Source: Syncephalis fuscata (Eukaryota > Zoopagomycota > Zoopagomycetes > Zoopagales > Piptocephalidaceae). From it: a DNA stretch of 64,000 bases. Location of the stretch: NCBI GenBank assembly GCA_025786725.1, contig JAHLTZ010000009.1, forward strand, positions 496,001 to 560,000, in the 5' to 3' direction. The translations under genes and the position numbers were made by a program. The number at the start of each line of letters is the position of its first letter. Position 1 is the first letter of the stretch. Positions 11,284-23,612 of the stretch are shown here, one piece after another. Below the pieces are notes generated by a model. That model made no database searches, was not told the origin of the DNA, and saw nothing but the letters and a program-made list of their open reading frames with translations.

Positions 11284-12260
11284 ATGCCAGTCATTAATTA
11301 TAACAGCCCGAAATATACTGAATGGATTAACAGCGACATAAAACAATGGGGAATTCGCCTTCATCCACTTGGTGAAATGCGTATATATGATTTTTTTATG
11401 GAAGCTTCTGGAGATATTAATAAACAACGTCTTCGATTGTTTGGTATATATACCCAAACTGTAATATTGGCTATAGCATTTTTTATATTTGCACGCAATC
11501 TTGTTATTGCCAGCAAAATGGTCATATCACAACCTCATAGCATGATATCCTGGTGCTGTTTTATTCCTTCTATTTGGGGCATTATAACTAGTCTAACTAT
11601 TATATTTATGGTATTGAATTCCCTTAGTAATTGCCGAATTATTATATGGATTATTCTATTCAGTATATCATTTACAATAGCTAGCAACAGTTTGATACTG
11701 CTTCAAAAGACCTATCTGGTGCTTTGTCGACAAAAATGGATATTTTATATTAGTATTCCATTTATAATGGCACAGCTCGCCTATGCCCCCATTGTAATTT
11801 GTTGTGAATTTGCCATTATAGAAGAAAAAATTGGTTGTGCAAATTACTATCCTCAGTTTGTTCTTTGGTATTGGTTTTTAATCAATGTACCAATCAATAT
11901 ATTATTTTCGTCTATTTTTTGCTACGTTTCTCTAAAGCAGTATCGTTTATTTGGATCAGAGGCATGGAGGAAATTGGCACTAGATGGAATACAAGCAATG
12001 GCTTTGGCCACGTTATGCAACACTCTCTGTTCAATATTTCCTATCATGCCTATAAGCAAAGCCTATTCTGACAACTTCTTCGTCATAGACTGGTAAGTAA
12101 TAGCAAATGGTAGCGTATATAAAACTAATATGCACACAGGATGGTTGTTACAACAATATTAATTCATCATTGCAAAAATACAGGCAAAAATACAGACTCT
12201 GCACACCATCCAAAAACTAATCATATCCTTAATTTATCTCAAATTGCTACTGCAAAATAA
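11284..12260 (+). CDS. 7TM family copy 3 (subfamily B), intact, two exons
   Basis: A predicted seven-helix membrane protein of 309 residues. Exon 1 is 11284-12092, the intron 12093-12139 (GTAAGT donor, ACTAAT branch-like site, CAG acceptor), exon 2 12140-12260. The N-terminal segment of about 58 residues (YTEWINSDIKQWG, RLHPLGEMRIYDFFMEASGD) precedes TM1 near residue 59. Family landmarks are the GC-x-YP before TM5, the WYWF-x-INVPINILFSS helix, and KQYRLFGSEAW-x-KLALDGIQ between TM5 and TM6. Exon 2 supplies WMVVTTILIHHC (TM7) and the tail PKTNHILNLSQIATAK. The open frame begins upstream with a TTG, but the ATG at 11284 is the start conserved in all copies. It is paired head-to-head with copy 2. 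The overall plan is GPCR-like, but I cannot assign it to a named family. Confidence 0.85.
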
Positions 12261-12673
12261 TTTGTTAATAAATATGTGTGTTAACATTTGTGTTATCATA
12301 AATTATTTTTAAATTAACCAAATAAAAATAAATATATGTTGTAATTTTATTTTTATTTTAAACATTTATGTTTTTAATATAATTTATTACGTAATAATAT
12401 AAAATGGCATACATATGTTGTGTGATTGAAACATTTTATTTACATTAATAAATTGTAATAAAATAAACTTTTAAAGTAGAAATAAGCTGCTATACAATAT
12501 ATATATATATACTAGTATAATGACAAAAAACTGATTGTTTATATTGTGGATTTGTCTCGTTGGTAATTCAAAACTTGATTCCAATTTCAACTATTGTTAG
12601 TAGCATCTAGTGTTTTTTATATGGTTAAAACAGTATTTTGATTACTCAATAAAGTAAGTTTATTTTTAAATTT
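12261..12673. other. Convergent AT-rich spacer between 7TM copy 3 and CPSF73
   Basis: No gene. It carries a short TA microsatellite near 12498-12513. The two genes end toward each other here, so it should hold both 3' UTRs. Confidence 0.6.
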
Positions 12674-12680
12674 AAACAAA

Positions 12681-15600
12681 TCATTCAATAGGTTGTAGTG
12701 TAAGTGCAATTCGTTGTACAACTGGCTCGAGCCGCTTTCGGAATTCAAGGGATGTTGTTGAAATGCACTGCATGGTTGTTGATAGTGTTTGTAATCATTT
12801 AAGTAGAAGGGATATAAGGCGAGCAGATATAGATATACATATCCATATAGACATTAATGTGTCGTTAGTTTATTAGCTTGCTTGTTTGCCTTCCTTTACT
12901 TACCAAATTTGTTAAATTGATTTCGGCCGACACGTCATCAATAGCGATACGAATACGGGATGGATGTGATTTGATTTCAACATTGTCGAATTGTTCACGC
13001 AAAAAGGTTGCCCAGCCTGCCGTATCAATGCTATCTCCGCCGGATCGACGTGCCTTTGACGCAATAGCATTGAGGCCATTAGCAGCATCGGTGGCTTCTG
13101 CTTTTGCCTCCTTTTTAGCAGCGGCCAAGTCTGCATTTTCATCATCTTTAATTTCAGTCTTAATAGTCTGTTTTAAAGCTTCTTCTTCTTCCTTTTCTTC
13201 CGCTTCCTCCTTGACGTCCATCTCTGTAATGGAAGAGGCTTGAGGGGAAGAACAGCAGGATCCTGATTGGCCGGCCACTAAATGGTACATTAAAAAGGCG
13301 TTAGAACCGGTATGTGTTTTCCCAGTAGCGTACATTTAACTGAGGCCGGACTAGTATCGACAACACCCAATAAAAGGGCCACTATCGAGTCGGCAACCAT
13401 GTCATTAACTGGCGACGCAGCCCATTCGAGCGTCATAGTGCCAGAATCTGGACCGGGAATTAGATCGACGGCATTCATAATCTGCAACATCGATATAAAT
13501 GGTCAATAAGCAATAGAAAGATCATCGTCCTACTTACGGTATATTTGACGGTAGCCGGCTTTGACCAATCATTATTGGCTGATTCGAGATTCAGTCTAGA
13601 TTCATCAATGGCGCCGTACATTTGCTGCAGTTGATAGCGCACCAATGATAGAGTTGCACGACATGGAATGCTCATGCGTTGGCGGATTCTACTTGTCGAT
13701 AAACCACTAAACTCTTCCAGATCCCTCGATGCCATAATGCTGTACTGGTAGTCTTTTGCCACCATGACACCCGATATCAATTGGTCTTCAATAGGCATTT
13801 TTTCGGCCAATTTCCCTACCGTCTAGCATGGCAATAAACCATTAAATTGCCATATTAGTGTTTGATTCAGTGTGCTCCAATATCAGTAGTACCTTGGCAC
13901 GCTTTTCACCTCGAAAATGAAGCTGTACTGTCTCGCAGTTACGCGGCGTGTAGATGTTGACCGGCTTGTTGCGTTCTTTGTAGCGGCTTTCCATCGCATT
14001 GCGTAGTCGATGCATAGCATTTGCATCACCGTGGACCAATACCTAGTCGTAATTAGCTATACTCGTAATACCAACTTGCTATAGGTGACATACTAGATTT
14101 GGTGCATCAACCTCTTCAATAAACTGACTGTTTTGCGTAAAATCAACGTGAGCTGAAAAGGAAATGTAGTCGACCGACATGCGTAGTGGCAGCTTAGCGC
14201 CGGCCATTGATTGTATTTCAGACGGTTCACTAAGGATATGCTAATAACAATGTTAATAAGCTATTAGATGGTTATTAAATACAATTACCTTGGCCAATGT
14301 ACCATCGATCGAATAACCAGTAATAATAACACCATTTTTTGTATCTGGGCACCATCGTTCAAATAGCTCACGCGATAAGCCATTCTAGCAACAATAATTA
14401 TAATAAATAATATATTAAGACATATAGCTTATTAAATATAAACTACTATTTACCTGTAACATACCCGGACTGGCCATCATAACACACGGACCATTGTCGT
14501 CAAAATTATCCATATTACGTAAATTTGAGATATGTTTAAATACAAATGGATTCGATACAGTAAATTGTTTACGAATACGTTCATTCATGGTATTAATGAA
14601 TGTTTGATAGACAGCCATACACTTTTTCGCTAAAGATGATGCATAGTAAATGGGGATAGCATCAAGTTCAGGCCGCGATGACCAATATTCATCAAGAATC
14701 AATAATAACTCCTGAGCACGTCCAAGAGCAAACACCGGAATAAGACATCGACCACCTCTTTTTACAATATCATTGACCAAGGCTAGTCAAATTAAATAAA
14801 CAGATAATTATCTTTAATGTCAATTAAGTAATAGTATAATAGCTTACTTGTAAACCGCGCCTCACGTTCTAAACGTGGCTCATGACTTTGTACGCCATAA
14901 GTAGACTCACAAATAAGTACATCAGGAGTCACTGGTGGTTTTTCTGCTGCCATTAAATGTCGATCTTCCTCACGTGAATAATCTCCCGTATAAAATATCT
15001 ATTAAATTGTATTTATTATATTTAATAAAATCGCCGTATTCATTATTATCGTTGTTGTTGTTAATAACAACATCGTCATCTACCTTGACACCGGCAATTT
15101 CAATAAGAAACATCGCAGCACCCAAAACGTGTCCAGCATTAAAAGCCGTAAATTTAATTCCTTCCACTTCAGTCTCTTGATGGAAATCAACCGTTTCAAT
15201 CTTGTCGTAACTGAGCAATAATTCACGTTCATCAAACAACATATCTTCACGGGATACGTTACTATTATATATTATAATTAATATAATGATTTTTATACTA
15301 TTTAATTATAATATTTTACCTGACTTTTACGTAATCTGTCAACATCCATTTGTAGATTGCCTTAGTTGCATGGGTCATATACACTTTGCCTTGGAAATCC
15401 GTCTATTATTGTTTATTGAGTAAATACATAAATATATATGTATATTTAATAAATCTAACTATCAGCTTACCTTTTCCGTCAAGTATGGCAGACCGGCCGC
15501 ATGATCCAAATGAAAGCTATTAAATACATGACTCAATAATAGAAATACCCAATTATTTTATCTATCCACTTACTGAGTAACAAGACAAACATCAATAGTC

Positions 15601-15900
15601 GATAAATCAACCTCGTCAAAGAATGGAAGGCCAGCAATGCCGTCATAAGCTGGATGAATACCAACATCGAGCTGTTATGGATATTATTAATGGCTACAGT
15701 ACAATATAGTCTGTATCAATACATACCATTACTGTTTTATTTTTATACTGAACAACTAAACACGACCGTCCAACCTCGTTACCAGCACCAAGAGCCGTAA
15801 TCTGTAAAATATCCGATTCATCCATCACGGGTATTTCCATACTTGATTGTCGCTTAAGCGGAATAGCGTCCACGGGGACAGCATCAAAAGCCGATGCCAT
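12681..15900 (-). CDS. YSH1: Cleavage and polyadenylation endonuclease CPSF73/Ysh1
   Basis: The metal-dependent endonuclease that cuts pre-mRNA before polyadenylation. The chosen start, MASAFDAV at 15900, is followed by [17 protein letters not shown]. Spliced exons give [11 protein letters not shown] and then [14 protein letters not shown], the HxHxDH zinc motif, rebuilt across an intron near 15520-15575. Then come [60 protein letters not shown] and [13 protein letters not shown], in the order expected for MBL plus beta-CASP. About ten short introns interrupt it. The C-terminal domain includes an acidic, Ala-rich linker and [14 protein letters not shown]. Two features need splicing to read: a 56-nt intron at 13278-13333, and a last exon after NLTNL giving [18 protein letters not shown] and ending at TGA 12681-12683. 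It shares a 160-bp divergent promoter with GET4. A truncated inverted copy is at 1067. Confidence 0.93.
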
Positions 15901-16060
15901 ATTGACAACAACTACAACAACAATAACAATGTATGTAGAGAAAATAGAGATGAATAAAAGTAACGAATTACAACACGAATTCAACGTTTTCCTTAACTCT
16001 CACACTTGCTTTCGTCAGTTTTATTACTTATTTGTCACTACTCCGTTCATCTCTACCATC

Positions 16061-17463
16061 ATGACCGCTCGTCCCGGCACTAGCAAAGTGCTGCTTAAGC
16101 TCAAAAAGTCGGTAGAGGCCGGCGACTACTATGAAGCACATCAAATGTACCGCACTGTTTGTAATCGGTAGGTATTGACGTAGCAGTATTGTATATAGCA
16201 TTGAGTGTTTATTAATAAAGCAACTATAATAGACATGTAAAGGGCAAACATACGATAAGGCTATTGAGCTACTATCTTCAGGAGCAAATACGCTGTTAGA
16301 CCATGAACAATATAGTAGTGGATTAGATTTGTCGTTATATTTATTAGATATTTACATGCAAGCCTCCACGCCTGTAACTAAAGATACACTGGGTAAGTTA
16401 TAGTAACAGTTATTCAAATTGCTATGTTGATTGGTATTGATTTAATATGAAATATAACAGCTCTAGTTACTGGTCTTATTGGTAAAATCCCACCCAAGAT
16501 TAAAGCACGTAAACAATTGATGGCTGTGGCTATTCAGTAGGTTGAGTATATATTTATATTTACCACTATTTAACACAAAGATAGATGGACTGTAAAGAGT
16601 GGAGATGGTTCCAATGGCAATCTTGAACTACACGATTACATTGGCTGCTTGTATAGAAAAGGTATTCGATTTAATAACACTAATCATTATAACTAATGAC
16701 TATTATTAGAAAGCAACTATGCCGAAGCAGAAAAACACTTTTTTTTAGGTACTGATGGTAGTGCTGCTGCTTGGGGCGATATGTTGTACGAGGGATCGGT
16801 AGGAACAAGCGATATAACGCGCGGTCGATACATTGCCCGTCCAGTTCTTCAGTCAGTAGTGTAGTAGTATTGAGTATATGGGTGGTAGCTTATTAAAGCA
16901 TACTTTCTACCTTATAGATATCTTTGTGAGAAGAATTTAGGTGGGGCACGTGCGGCACTTACTGCATTCCAAAAACGACTTAAATCTGAAGATGCTACAA
17001 CTTACATTGTAGCTACTGCATCATTTGGTGTACCGCCTGTAGAAACGCCCGATGTATTCGACGATGATGCCATGGAAGCCGTACTTTCAAGCAATACATC
17101 AAATGAACCAGCTGTACCTGTCGATATTTACCGTCCACCACTTGTTAACTTTTGTCAAGCACTAATTTTTCTAGTTGAACGAGATGCACGTGATCTATTT
17201 ACCATGCTACGTAATCGTTATCGAGCTGAATTAAAAGAAGAAAATGCATTTGATGAGGTATGATTAATATTTAATGGTTGTTTTATTTATATAAATATAT
17301 AAACATACACTAATAACAACACTAGCTACTCGACTGTATTGGTAAAGACTATTTTGGTATTGCCCTACCATCATCTGGTAATAATCAAGCAAATATGATG
17401 CAGCAAATGTTACAAAACATGTTAATGGGCGGTGCCGGTGTCCGACCATTAGGCAATCGTTAG
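16061..17463 (+). CDS. GET4: GET4, tail-anchored protein insertion factor
   Basis: Get4 with Get5 hands tail-anchored proteins from Sgt2 to the Get3 ATPase; it is an alpha-solenoid cytosolic protein. Exon 1 reads KLKKSVEAGDYYEAHQMYRT, diagnostic of the Get4 N-terminus. Later exons give TYDKAIELLSSGANTLL, LVTGLIGKIPPKIKARKQLM, NYAEAEKHFFLG, and FCQALIFLVERDARDLFTML. The last exon ends in a Met/Gly-rich tail (NMLMGGAGVRPLG) and stops at 17461. There are about six short introns. The chosen ATG at 16061 precedes the conserved helix; an earlier open stretch is Thr-rich leader. In exon 2 the frame breaks near 16250: GGCAAACATACG would need one more A (GGC AAA ACA TAC) to continue. I take this as a one-base error or a real lesion; the rest is open. 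Confidence 0.85.
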
Positions 17464-17546
17464 AAATAAATGAATTGAATTGATCATTAATATACGTATT
17501 TTATATGGTTAATTTTTATTATTATTATTAATATTTAATACAACAA

Positions 17547-17933
17547 TTACAAAAATATGCCTTCTGTGTCTTCGTTATTATCTGTTGTAGTTGTAGTATT
17601 GTTAGATTCTGTACTTCTTGTAATATCTTCAATTAATTCTTCTTCCATCTTTGTTGCTGGTTCGCCTCGTTCTCGTAGCACGCGTATGAATATCATAGCA
17701 TTATCAAACTTTCGTAAAATAACACCTTCGTTTTCTTCAATTGTATCGCTAAAAAGCTTTAATTCTTCAGCATCTTGCTCGGCCACTGGCTGTTTCTGTT
17801 GCTCGACAATAAGTTCGGCCAGTTCACAATTCGTACGACGAAGATGCGCAACAGAGTTTTGTACGGCCGCTAACTCACCTCGCACTGCATCTGAGGGAAG
17901 ATTACGCGCTGCATTAAGCAATGACGTTGTCAT
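17547..17933 (-). CDS. Small coiled-coil protein, possibly Tma17-like
   Basis: A 128-residue protein counted from the ATG at 17933 (MTTSLLNAARNLPSDAVRGE); an ATG seven codons upstream is also possible. A helical, charged core reads NSVAHLRRTNCELAELIVEQ and then a segment with EENEGVILRKFDNAMIFIRV, followed by an acidic, Thr/Asn-rich tail. The order 'vxHLxRxNxELxxxI ... ENExVIxRK' reminds me of fungal Tma17/Adc17 proteasome-assembly chaperones, but this is from memory of the pattern only and is tentative. It is intronless and convergent with GET4, with 83 bp between stop codons. Confidence 0.55.
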   Translation of the reverse strand: MTTSLLNAARNLPSDAVRGELAAVQNSVAHLRRTNCELAELIVEQQKQPVAEQDAEELKLFSDTIEENEGVILRKFDNAMIFIRVLRERGEPATKMEEELIEDITRSTESNNTTTTTDNNEDTEGIFL

Positions 17934-20264
17934 GATGTGGTAAATAAAACACAAAAAAACTACAACTATTGTTCGTTAATGTCGCCTCTTCTCTCTTTGT
18001 GATAACCGCAAAAAAACAAAATAAAATAATTCAAAGCATGGCTGATATTTACGTTAATCCCCCAGGGCAATAAATCATTTTACGCAATCGACCATAATAA
18101 TTCGATTAATTGATTTGTGTTTAAATGATCATTTATAATAAATATTAATAAATGTAATAACATTATTATTTCCATAAAACAGAATTAAATGTAGCAAAAC
18201 ATTGTATTAGTAATACTATTATACATTTAAATAAAACTTACATTTGCTATCCAAACAGTCTCCTAAGAGCCTGAATCCGCCCCAAAAAAGTCACACTTAT
18301 TGTGCCATATAATATGACAAGTAAATTTATAAGAATGGTTGCATATTTTTATTTAAAAGTTGTTAATCTCTGTTGTGTTTTAAATTTTGTATAAAACTAT
18401 GTTGTGGTCTATTGTATTGTAATAACAATAGATCACTATTTAGCTAATTTGTTTTGTATTACTTTAGCAGCTATATAAGCTGTGTGTTTTTTGTATTTGT
18501 AATAAGGTGATCAGTTTTGTTAAGAATACTAAAGAAACATAGCCTATATGGCTACTAGAGTAATACAGTAGATTGTGTCATTATGGTTGGTTCTATATAC
18601 AAGGGTAGTTTAAAAATGGTATATATACAAGGCGTAGTTTAGAATAGGTATGTTTACAAGTATTTTATTTAAAATTCAATAAATACTGTTGCTTATATAC
18701 TAAATCTAATGCTTACAAGTTTAGTTGTCAATTATAATACCATGTTCTACGATAATGACATTTGTTTATGCATTAATATTCATCCTTCTTATTTTACCAG
18801 TGACATTGTTCTATGAATATATTTGGATTTATTGTTTGTTATCTATTTTTCTTATTACACTCATTGTTTTACTGATAACATTGTTCTATGAATATATTTG
18901 CTTCTATGCTATTAATTTTATTTTTTATTTTATTTTACCACTTAAGCAATTCCCTTATCTGTATTTCAATTTTTTCACTCTTTTTATGTACAATGTGATT
19001 CACTTTATGACTTGTATATATTACATTATTTATTAATTAAATAAAATATGTAAATCTTAATATTCTTATTAACTATTTAATGTTTGTTTGGTGGTCAAAT
19101 GACTACATTTAACAATATTTACACTTTAAATTAAACTTTCTTTCTATTGAACATGAAACTAGGAGTAATTCACATCAGGGTCCAAAATACTCATCATCAT
19201 AGATTTATTATCCAATATGCATATACTCAGTACACATATATTCTATTCACGCATATCATTCCATTTTATCCCACGCTACTATATAACATTCTACGATATA
19301 CTAGATACATTCTATTGTTTATATGTATCAATACACTGTACTTATTCCACTCATTACATTATACACACTATAACGTTAACATCATTTTATGTATCATTCT
19401 ATACTTGCATAGTCTTTTTGTATTCAAAACTGTTTTTGTTTTGTTCTAGCTTTATTATTAATAAATCTCAGCTAATTCCGCTCATTGATCATGCATATAT
19501 GCTCATTAACTTTAACATAACTAATCGTCATTTCACACCGTATATTTTTATATTGCATATTATTTTATTGTCTAGTATATACGCATTAGCTATTGCAGTT
19601 GTCCGTTCAGTTCTAGCTTTAATATTAAAAAAGTTCGACTAATGTCAATCATCTCGTTCATTAGGCTAATGCTCAATAACTTGAATATTGCTAATCTCGT
19701 TCAATATTGCCTATTCATTATAATGCTTATCATTTTATTATATATTGGCTATACGCTGTCTATAACCGTTGTCGGTATGATTCCAGCTTTTTTATTAATA
19801 AATATTGAAATATCGCACTTAGTTTGTTCACTGAATTATATTGATAGAACATATAATATGAGTGTGAACGAATTATGTTTTATTAGATTATTTATAAATA
19901 AATTAGATCATGTCAATTAGTTATGGTTTAATGTTAATCAAGCAAAGTGATGGGTATACATAGTAATAACACATACTGTGATGATATATGTATACTGGAT
20001 AATAACTTTACAATGATGAGTGTTTGATGATTGATGTCACTCACCGCCCATCATCATGTTCAATAAATTGCATATTATTAAATATTAGTCATTTGGTACT
20101 CAAACCATACTAAATAGCAATAAATTAATTAATTGTATAATAGTGTTAAATGACACACAATATTTTATATGATGATGCAGTTTATTTAACTCAATTAACA
20201 AGTACTAAAAGTTAAAAGCTAAAAATGAAATAATACATAGTATGTATATATTAGCGCAACAACA
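17934..20264. other. AT-rich gene desert, left part
   Basis: No supported gene. Long hydrophobic open frames at 18725-19036 and 19147-19920 have very AT-rich, low-complexity composition (I, L, Y, F) and no motif. A 75-bp spaced direct duplication is present (see the repeat at 18791). A stretch near 19195-19270 resembles 30735-30815, suggesting a degraded dispersed repeat. Confidence 0.55.
18791..18900 (+). repeat. Two direct copies spaced 75 bp
   Basis: 18791-18825 and 18866-18900 share about 30 of 35 bases, including ACATTGTTCTATGAATATAT. This is a small tandem duplication in AT-rich DNA. Confidence 0.7.
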
Positions 20265-20271
20265 ACGACTG

Positions 20272-20655
20272 CGGAATGATATGGAATCAAGCATATCGCT
20301 TCTATTAATATTCAATTAATCTTCTACACATAGCCAACAACGATCGGTCTTAAATGTTTCAAAAAATCAAATGATATGTTACACTATTTATTGAAAAGTT
20401 ATGGTTGCATTTTACTTTGCTCCACCTCTGTCCCCAAAGCACAATTTGTTTCAATCAGAGTCATGCCGTTATGATGTACAACATAGTTATATTACTTTTA
20501 TTAAAATACTATTAATAAATTGATTTAATTAAATAATGTAACATACCATTTGATTTCTCTGAAACATTTGAGATTGATTATTATTGTTGTTGGCTATGTG
20601 TAGAAAGATTGATCGAATATTAATAAAAGTCATTGATTGCGATTCCATGTCGTTG
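20272..20655. repeat. Long imperfect inverted repeat (foldback or hairpin)
   Basis: The left arm, about 20272-20385, is the approximate reverse complement of the right arm, about 20537-20655. Matching landmarks are TTCTACACATAGCCAACAA (20322-20340) against TTGTTGGCTATGTGTAGAA (20587-20605), and AAATCAAATGATATGTTAC (20364-20382) against GTAACATACCATTTGATTT (20538-20556). The loop is about 150 nt. It could be a MITE-like foldback element or a hairpin RNA; there is no ORF. Confidence 0.75.
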
Positions 20656-21585
20656 CTCATTACTTTTGTTACCTGTTTGTCATACTGCACATCAAACTGT
20701 TATATGATTTATTTCTTTTCTATTTTGTTTCTGTTTACTTGAACCACATTTGCATATTATAATAATCATATTCAATGATTGCAATTATTTTATTCTTTTT
20801 ATACTTGTAGATCATTTCAACAAAAATATTTAAGAATTCAGTTTAAAAAGCCTTTTATTTTATTGAATGTTATTTCAACTTCAACTAATACCGTAATGTG
20901 CATATTTAATTAAATTATTGCATTGGTTCATTGAATATTATTAGTATTATATATTGTTGTATGTTGTCATTGGCACTTTTATTAATATAAGTATTTCTGA
21001 TAACTATAATAATGTATATAAATAGTTTATATTTAAATAATATTATTGTTTAGTTTCCAAATGCAAATGCTGTATTGCCAAATGGAGTCATTGGTTGTTG
21101 ATCTCTCATCATAGAAAATCTGAATCGAATTGTATACAGGTGAGACGAATCCGTTTCTCGGCATATATAAATAACGACAATTTTCACTAACGTCGTCGCG
21201 CCTATTTCTTCTTCATCTACTTGCTTTCGACTCTTGCTTGCTTCTACTTGCTCATCTACTTGCTACTTGCGCACTTTCTGCCATCGTTCGAGTTCTTTAT
21301 TCCTCTCATTTGCTAGTTACCTTGCTTTATCAACCTTTGGTTGTTCTCATTAGTCCTTTAAGCCCGCGCGAGCCGGGCTTCTTTCAAAACGTTCGCCAAT
21401 CTCCTTTCTTCGGTTCATAATCCGTACCGGGGCTATAAGAGACTTGGCGCAAAGACCAAGCCTAAATAGTACCCGCTAGTGCTTTAGCTTTCTACTGATT
21501 GAATAGTTCATTCTCGTGTTTTTACTGTTGCTGCTACCTACTACTTACTACCACTACTCTCCTTTACTGATTTCCTTCTTTCGCT
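20656..21585 (+). promoter_or_regulatory. Upstream region and probable promoter of INO1
   Basis: No gene. A TATA-like TATATAAATA lies at 21164-21173, about 415 bp before the INO1 ATG, followed by pyrimidine-rich, higher-GC sequence (21180-21580) suggestive of a long leader. I saw no clear yeast-type inositol-responsive element. Confidence 0.45.
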
Positions 21586-23239
21586 ATGCCTCCTATTAAT
21601 TCCTCTAACAATACCGATGGCCGGGCCACAGGCACTGACGCGCTCAAGTTCAAAGTGAACGCGCAGAACGTCGAATACAATGACGACCATATTCTGGCCA
21701 AGTATACCTACCAGAACACTGCTATCACTCAAGATGCCCATGGCAACGTTCAAGCAACGCCGACCAACACGATCTATCATTTCAAGACCGATGCTCGTCT
21801 ACCTAAAGTTGGGTAAGTTATAAGGAGCGATGTTTACTTTATTTGAATATATGCTAATCAGATCTTTGTTTATGTAATCTAGTTTAATGATGGTTGGTTG
21901 GGGCGGTAATAATGGCTCTACTTTAACGGCCAGTATTCTGGCCAATCGTCGTAACGTCCAATGGCGTACCAAGGAAGGTGTTCGTTCACCCAACTACTAC
22001 GGTTCATTGGTGCAAGCTTCTACGTTGAAATTGGGTGTTGACGCGGCGGGCAAGGACGTGTTTATTCCATTCCGTGACATTCTGCCCATGGTTCATCCTA
22101 ACGATCTTGTACTCGGTGGCTGGGATATTAACTCGGCAAACTTGGCCGAGGCAATGGAACGTGCCCAAGTGCTTGACTATGATTTACAGCGCCAATTACG
22201 TGATGAATTGTCAAGTTACACGCCACTGCCCTCCATCTATTATCCAGACTTTATCGCTGCCAATCAATCGGATCGTGCCAATAATGTACTTACTGGTACC
22301 AAGACTGAAAATTTGGCCCAAATTCGTGCTGATATCCGTACTTTCCGCGAAAAGAATGAACTTGATCGAGTGATTGTTATCTGGACGGCCAATACTGAAC
22401 GATTTGCCAGCATTTTGCCAGGTGTTAATGATACGGCTGATAATCTATTAAGTGCCGTTGAAGCTGGTCATGAGGAAATTGCACCATCTAGCATTTTCGC
22501 ATTAGCATCTATTCTTGAAGGTGTGCCATTTATCAATGGTAGTCCACAGAACACGTTTGTTCCAGGTGTCATTGAACTTGCTGAAAAGCATCGCGTCTAT
22601 ATTGGTGGCGATGACTTTAAGAGTGGCCAAACAAAGGTTAAATCGGTACTTGTTGACTTTTTGGTTAATGCTGGTATTAAGCCTATTGGCATTACTAGCT
22701 ACAATCACTTGGGTAACAACGACGGTAAGAACTTGTCAGCCCCGCAACAGTTCCGTTCAAAGGAGATTTCAAAATCGAACGTTGTTGACGATATGGTTGC
22801 TGCCAATCATCTACTCTATAAGAAGAATGAACATCCCGACCACGTGGTCGTTATCAAGTATGTGCCGTCTGTTGGCGACTCAAAGCGTGCACTTGATGAG
22901 TATGTTAGCGAGATCTTTATGGGTGGCCGCAATACCATCTCGCTTTATAATACGTGCGAAGACTCTTTACTAGCTTCGCCATTAATTATCGATCTTGTCG
23001 TAGTGACTGAGCTTATGACACGTATCCAGTACCGTACCGAGGATATGGAAAACTATGCACCATTTCACTCGGTGCTTTCCATTCTTTCCTACATGCTAAA
23101 GGCCCCTATGGTGCCCGATGGTACACCCGTCGTTAACGCGCTTAGTAAGCAGCGTACGGCAATGGAGAATGTATTCCGTGCTTGTGTTGGTTTACCACCA
23201 CAAAACGATATGCTTTTGGAGCATAAGGCCTTCCATTAG
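21586..23239 (+). CDS. INO1: Inositol-3-phosphate synthase
   Basis: Converts glucose 6-phosphate to 1D-myo-inositol 3-phosphate, NAD-dependent, in the cytosol; the committed step of inositol and phosphatidylinositol synthesis. Exon 1 is 21586-21812, the intron 21813-21882 (GTAAGT, GCTAAT branch, TAG), exon 2 21883-23239, giving 527 residues, the usual fungal length. The intron interrupts just before the nucleotide-binding loop [12 protein letters not shown]. Other family blocks are [69 protein letters not shown] and [16 protein letters not shown], the last two around the active site. Codon use is more GC-rich than in the receptor genes, consistent with high expression. Confidence 0.97.
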
Positions 23240-23612
23240 CCCAAATAGTAACAGGCTATTAGAGAAGAGCAGTCAGTCATATTATTTTAGATAGTCTTTT
23301 GTTCTATTTAAAGTTAATAAGGCCTTGCTGTTACTACTACTACTACTACTACTACTAACAATGATGACGGCAATTACTTGTCGGTAATGATGTATACGGC
23401 GTGTGTATGTTTATCTATCGATGTTGTTATAATAAACGTGCAATTTATTAATGATTTAATAGTATTTTTAATGTTTTGTATCTATGGTTTATTAGTAAAA
23501 TAATTACATATTTCTCTACTTAAATATACACTAATTTAATATTATGTTTTCTACTATAAAGCTGCACTCCTAATAAGCTATATGAATACAATACATCCAC
23601 GTATCATTTTAT
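23240..23612. other. Convergent spacer after INO1
   Basis: No gene. It contains a CTA triplet run near 23330-23357, within the INO1 3' flank, then AT-rich sequence leading to the end of 7TM copy 4. Confidence 0.6.

Noticed and set aside
18725-19920. A run of four hydrophobic open frames in AT-rich DNA
   Set aside because: Composition is what AT-rich sequence gives by chance (I, L, F, Y), the frames overlap each other, one contains an internal tandem duplication, and there is no motif or splice context.
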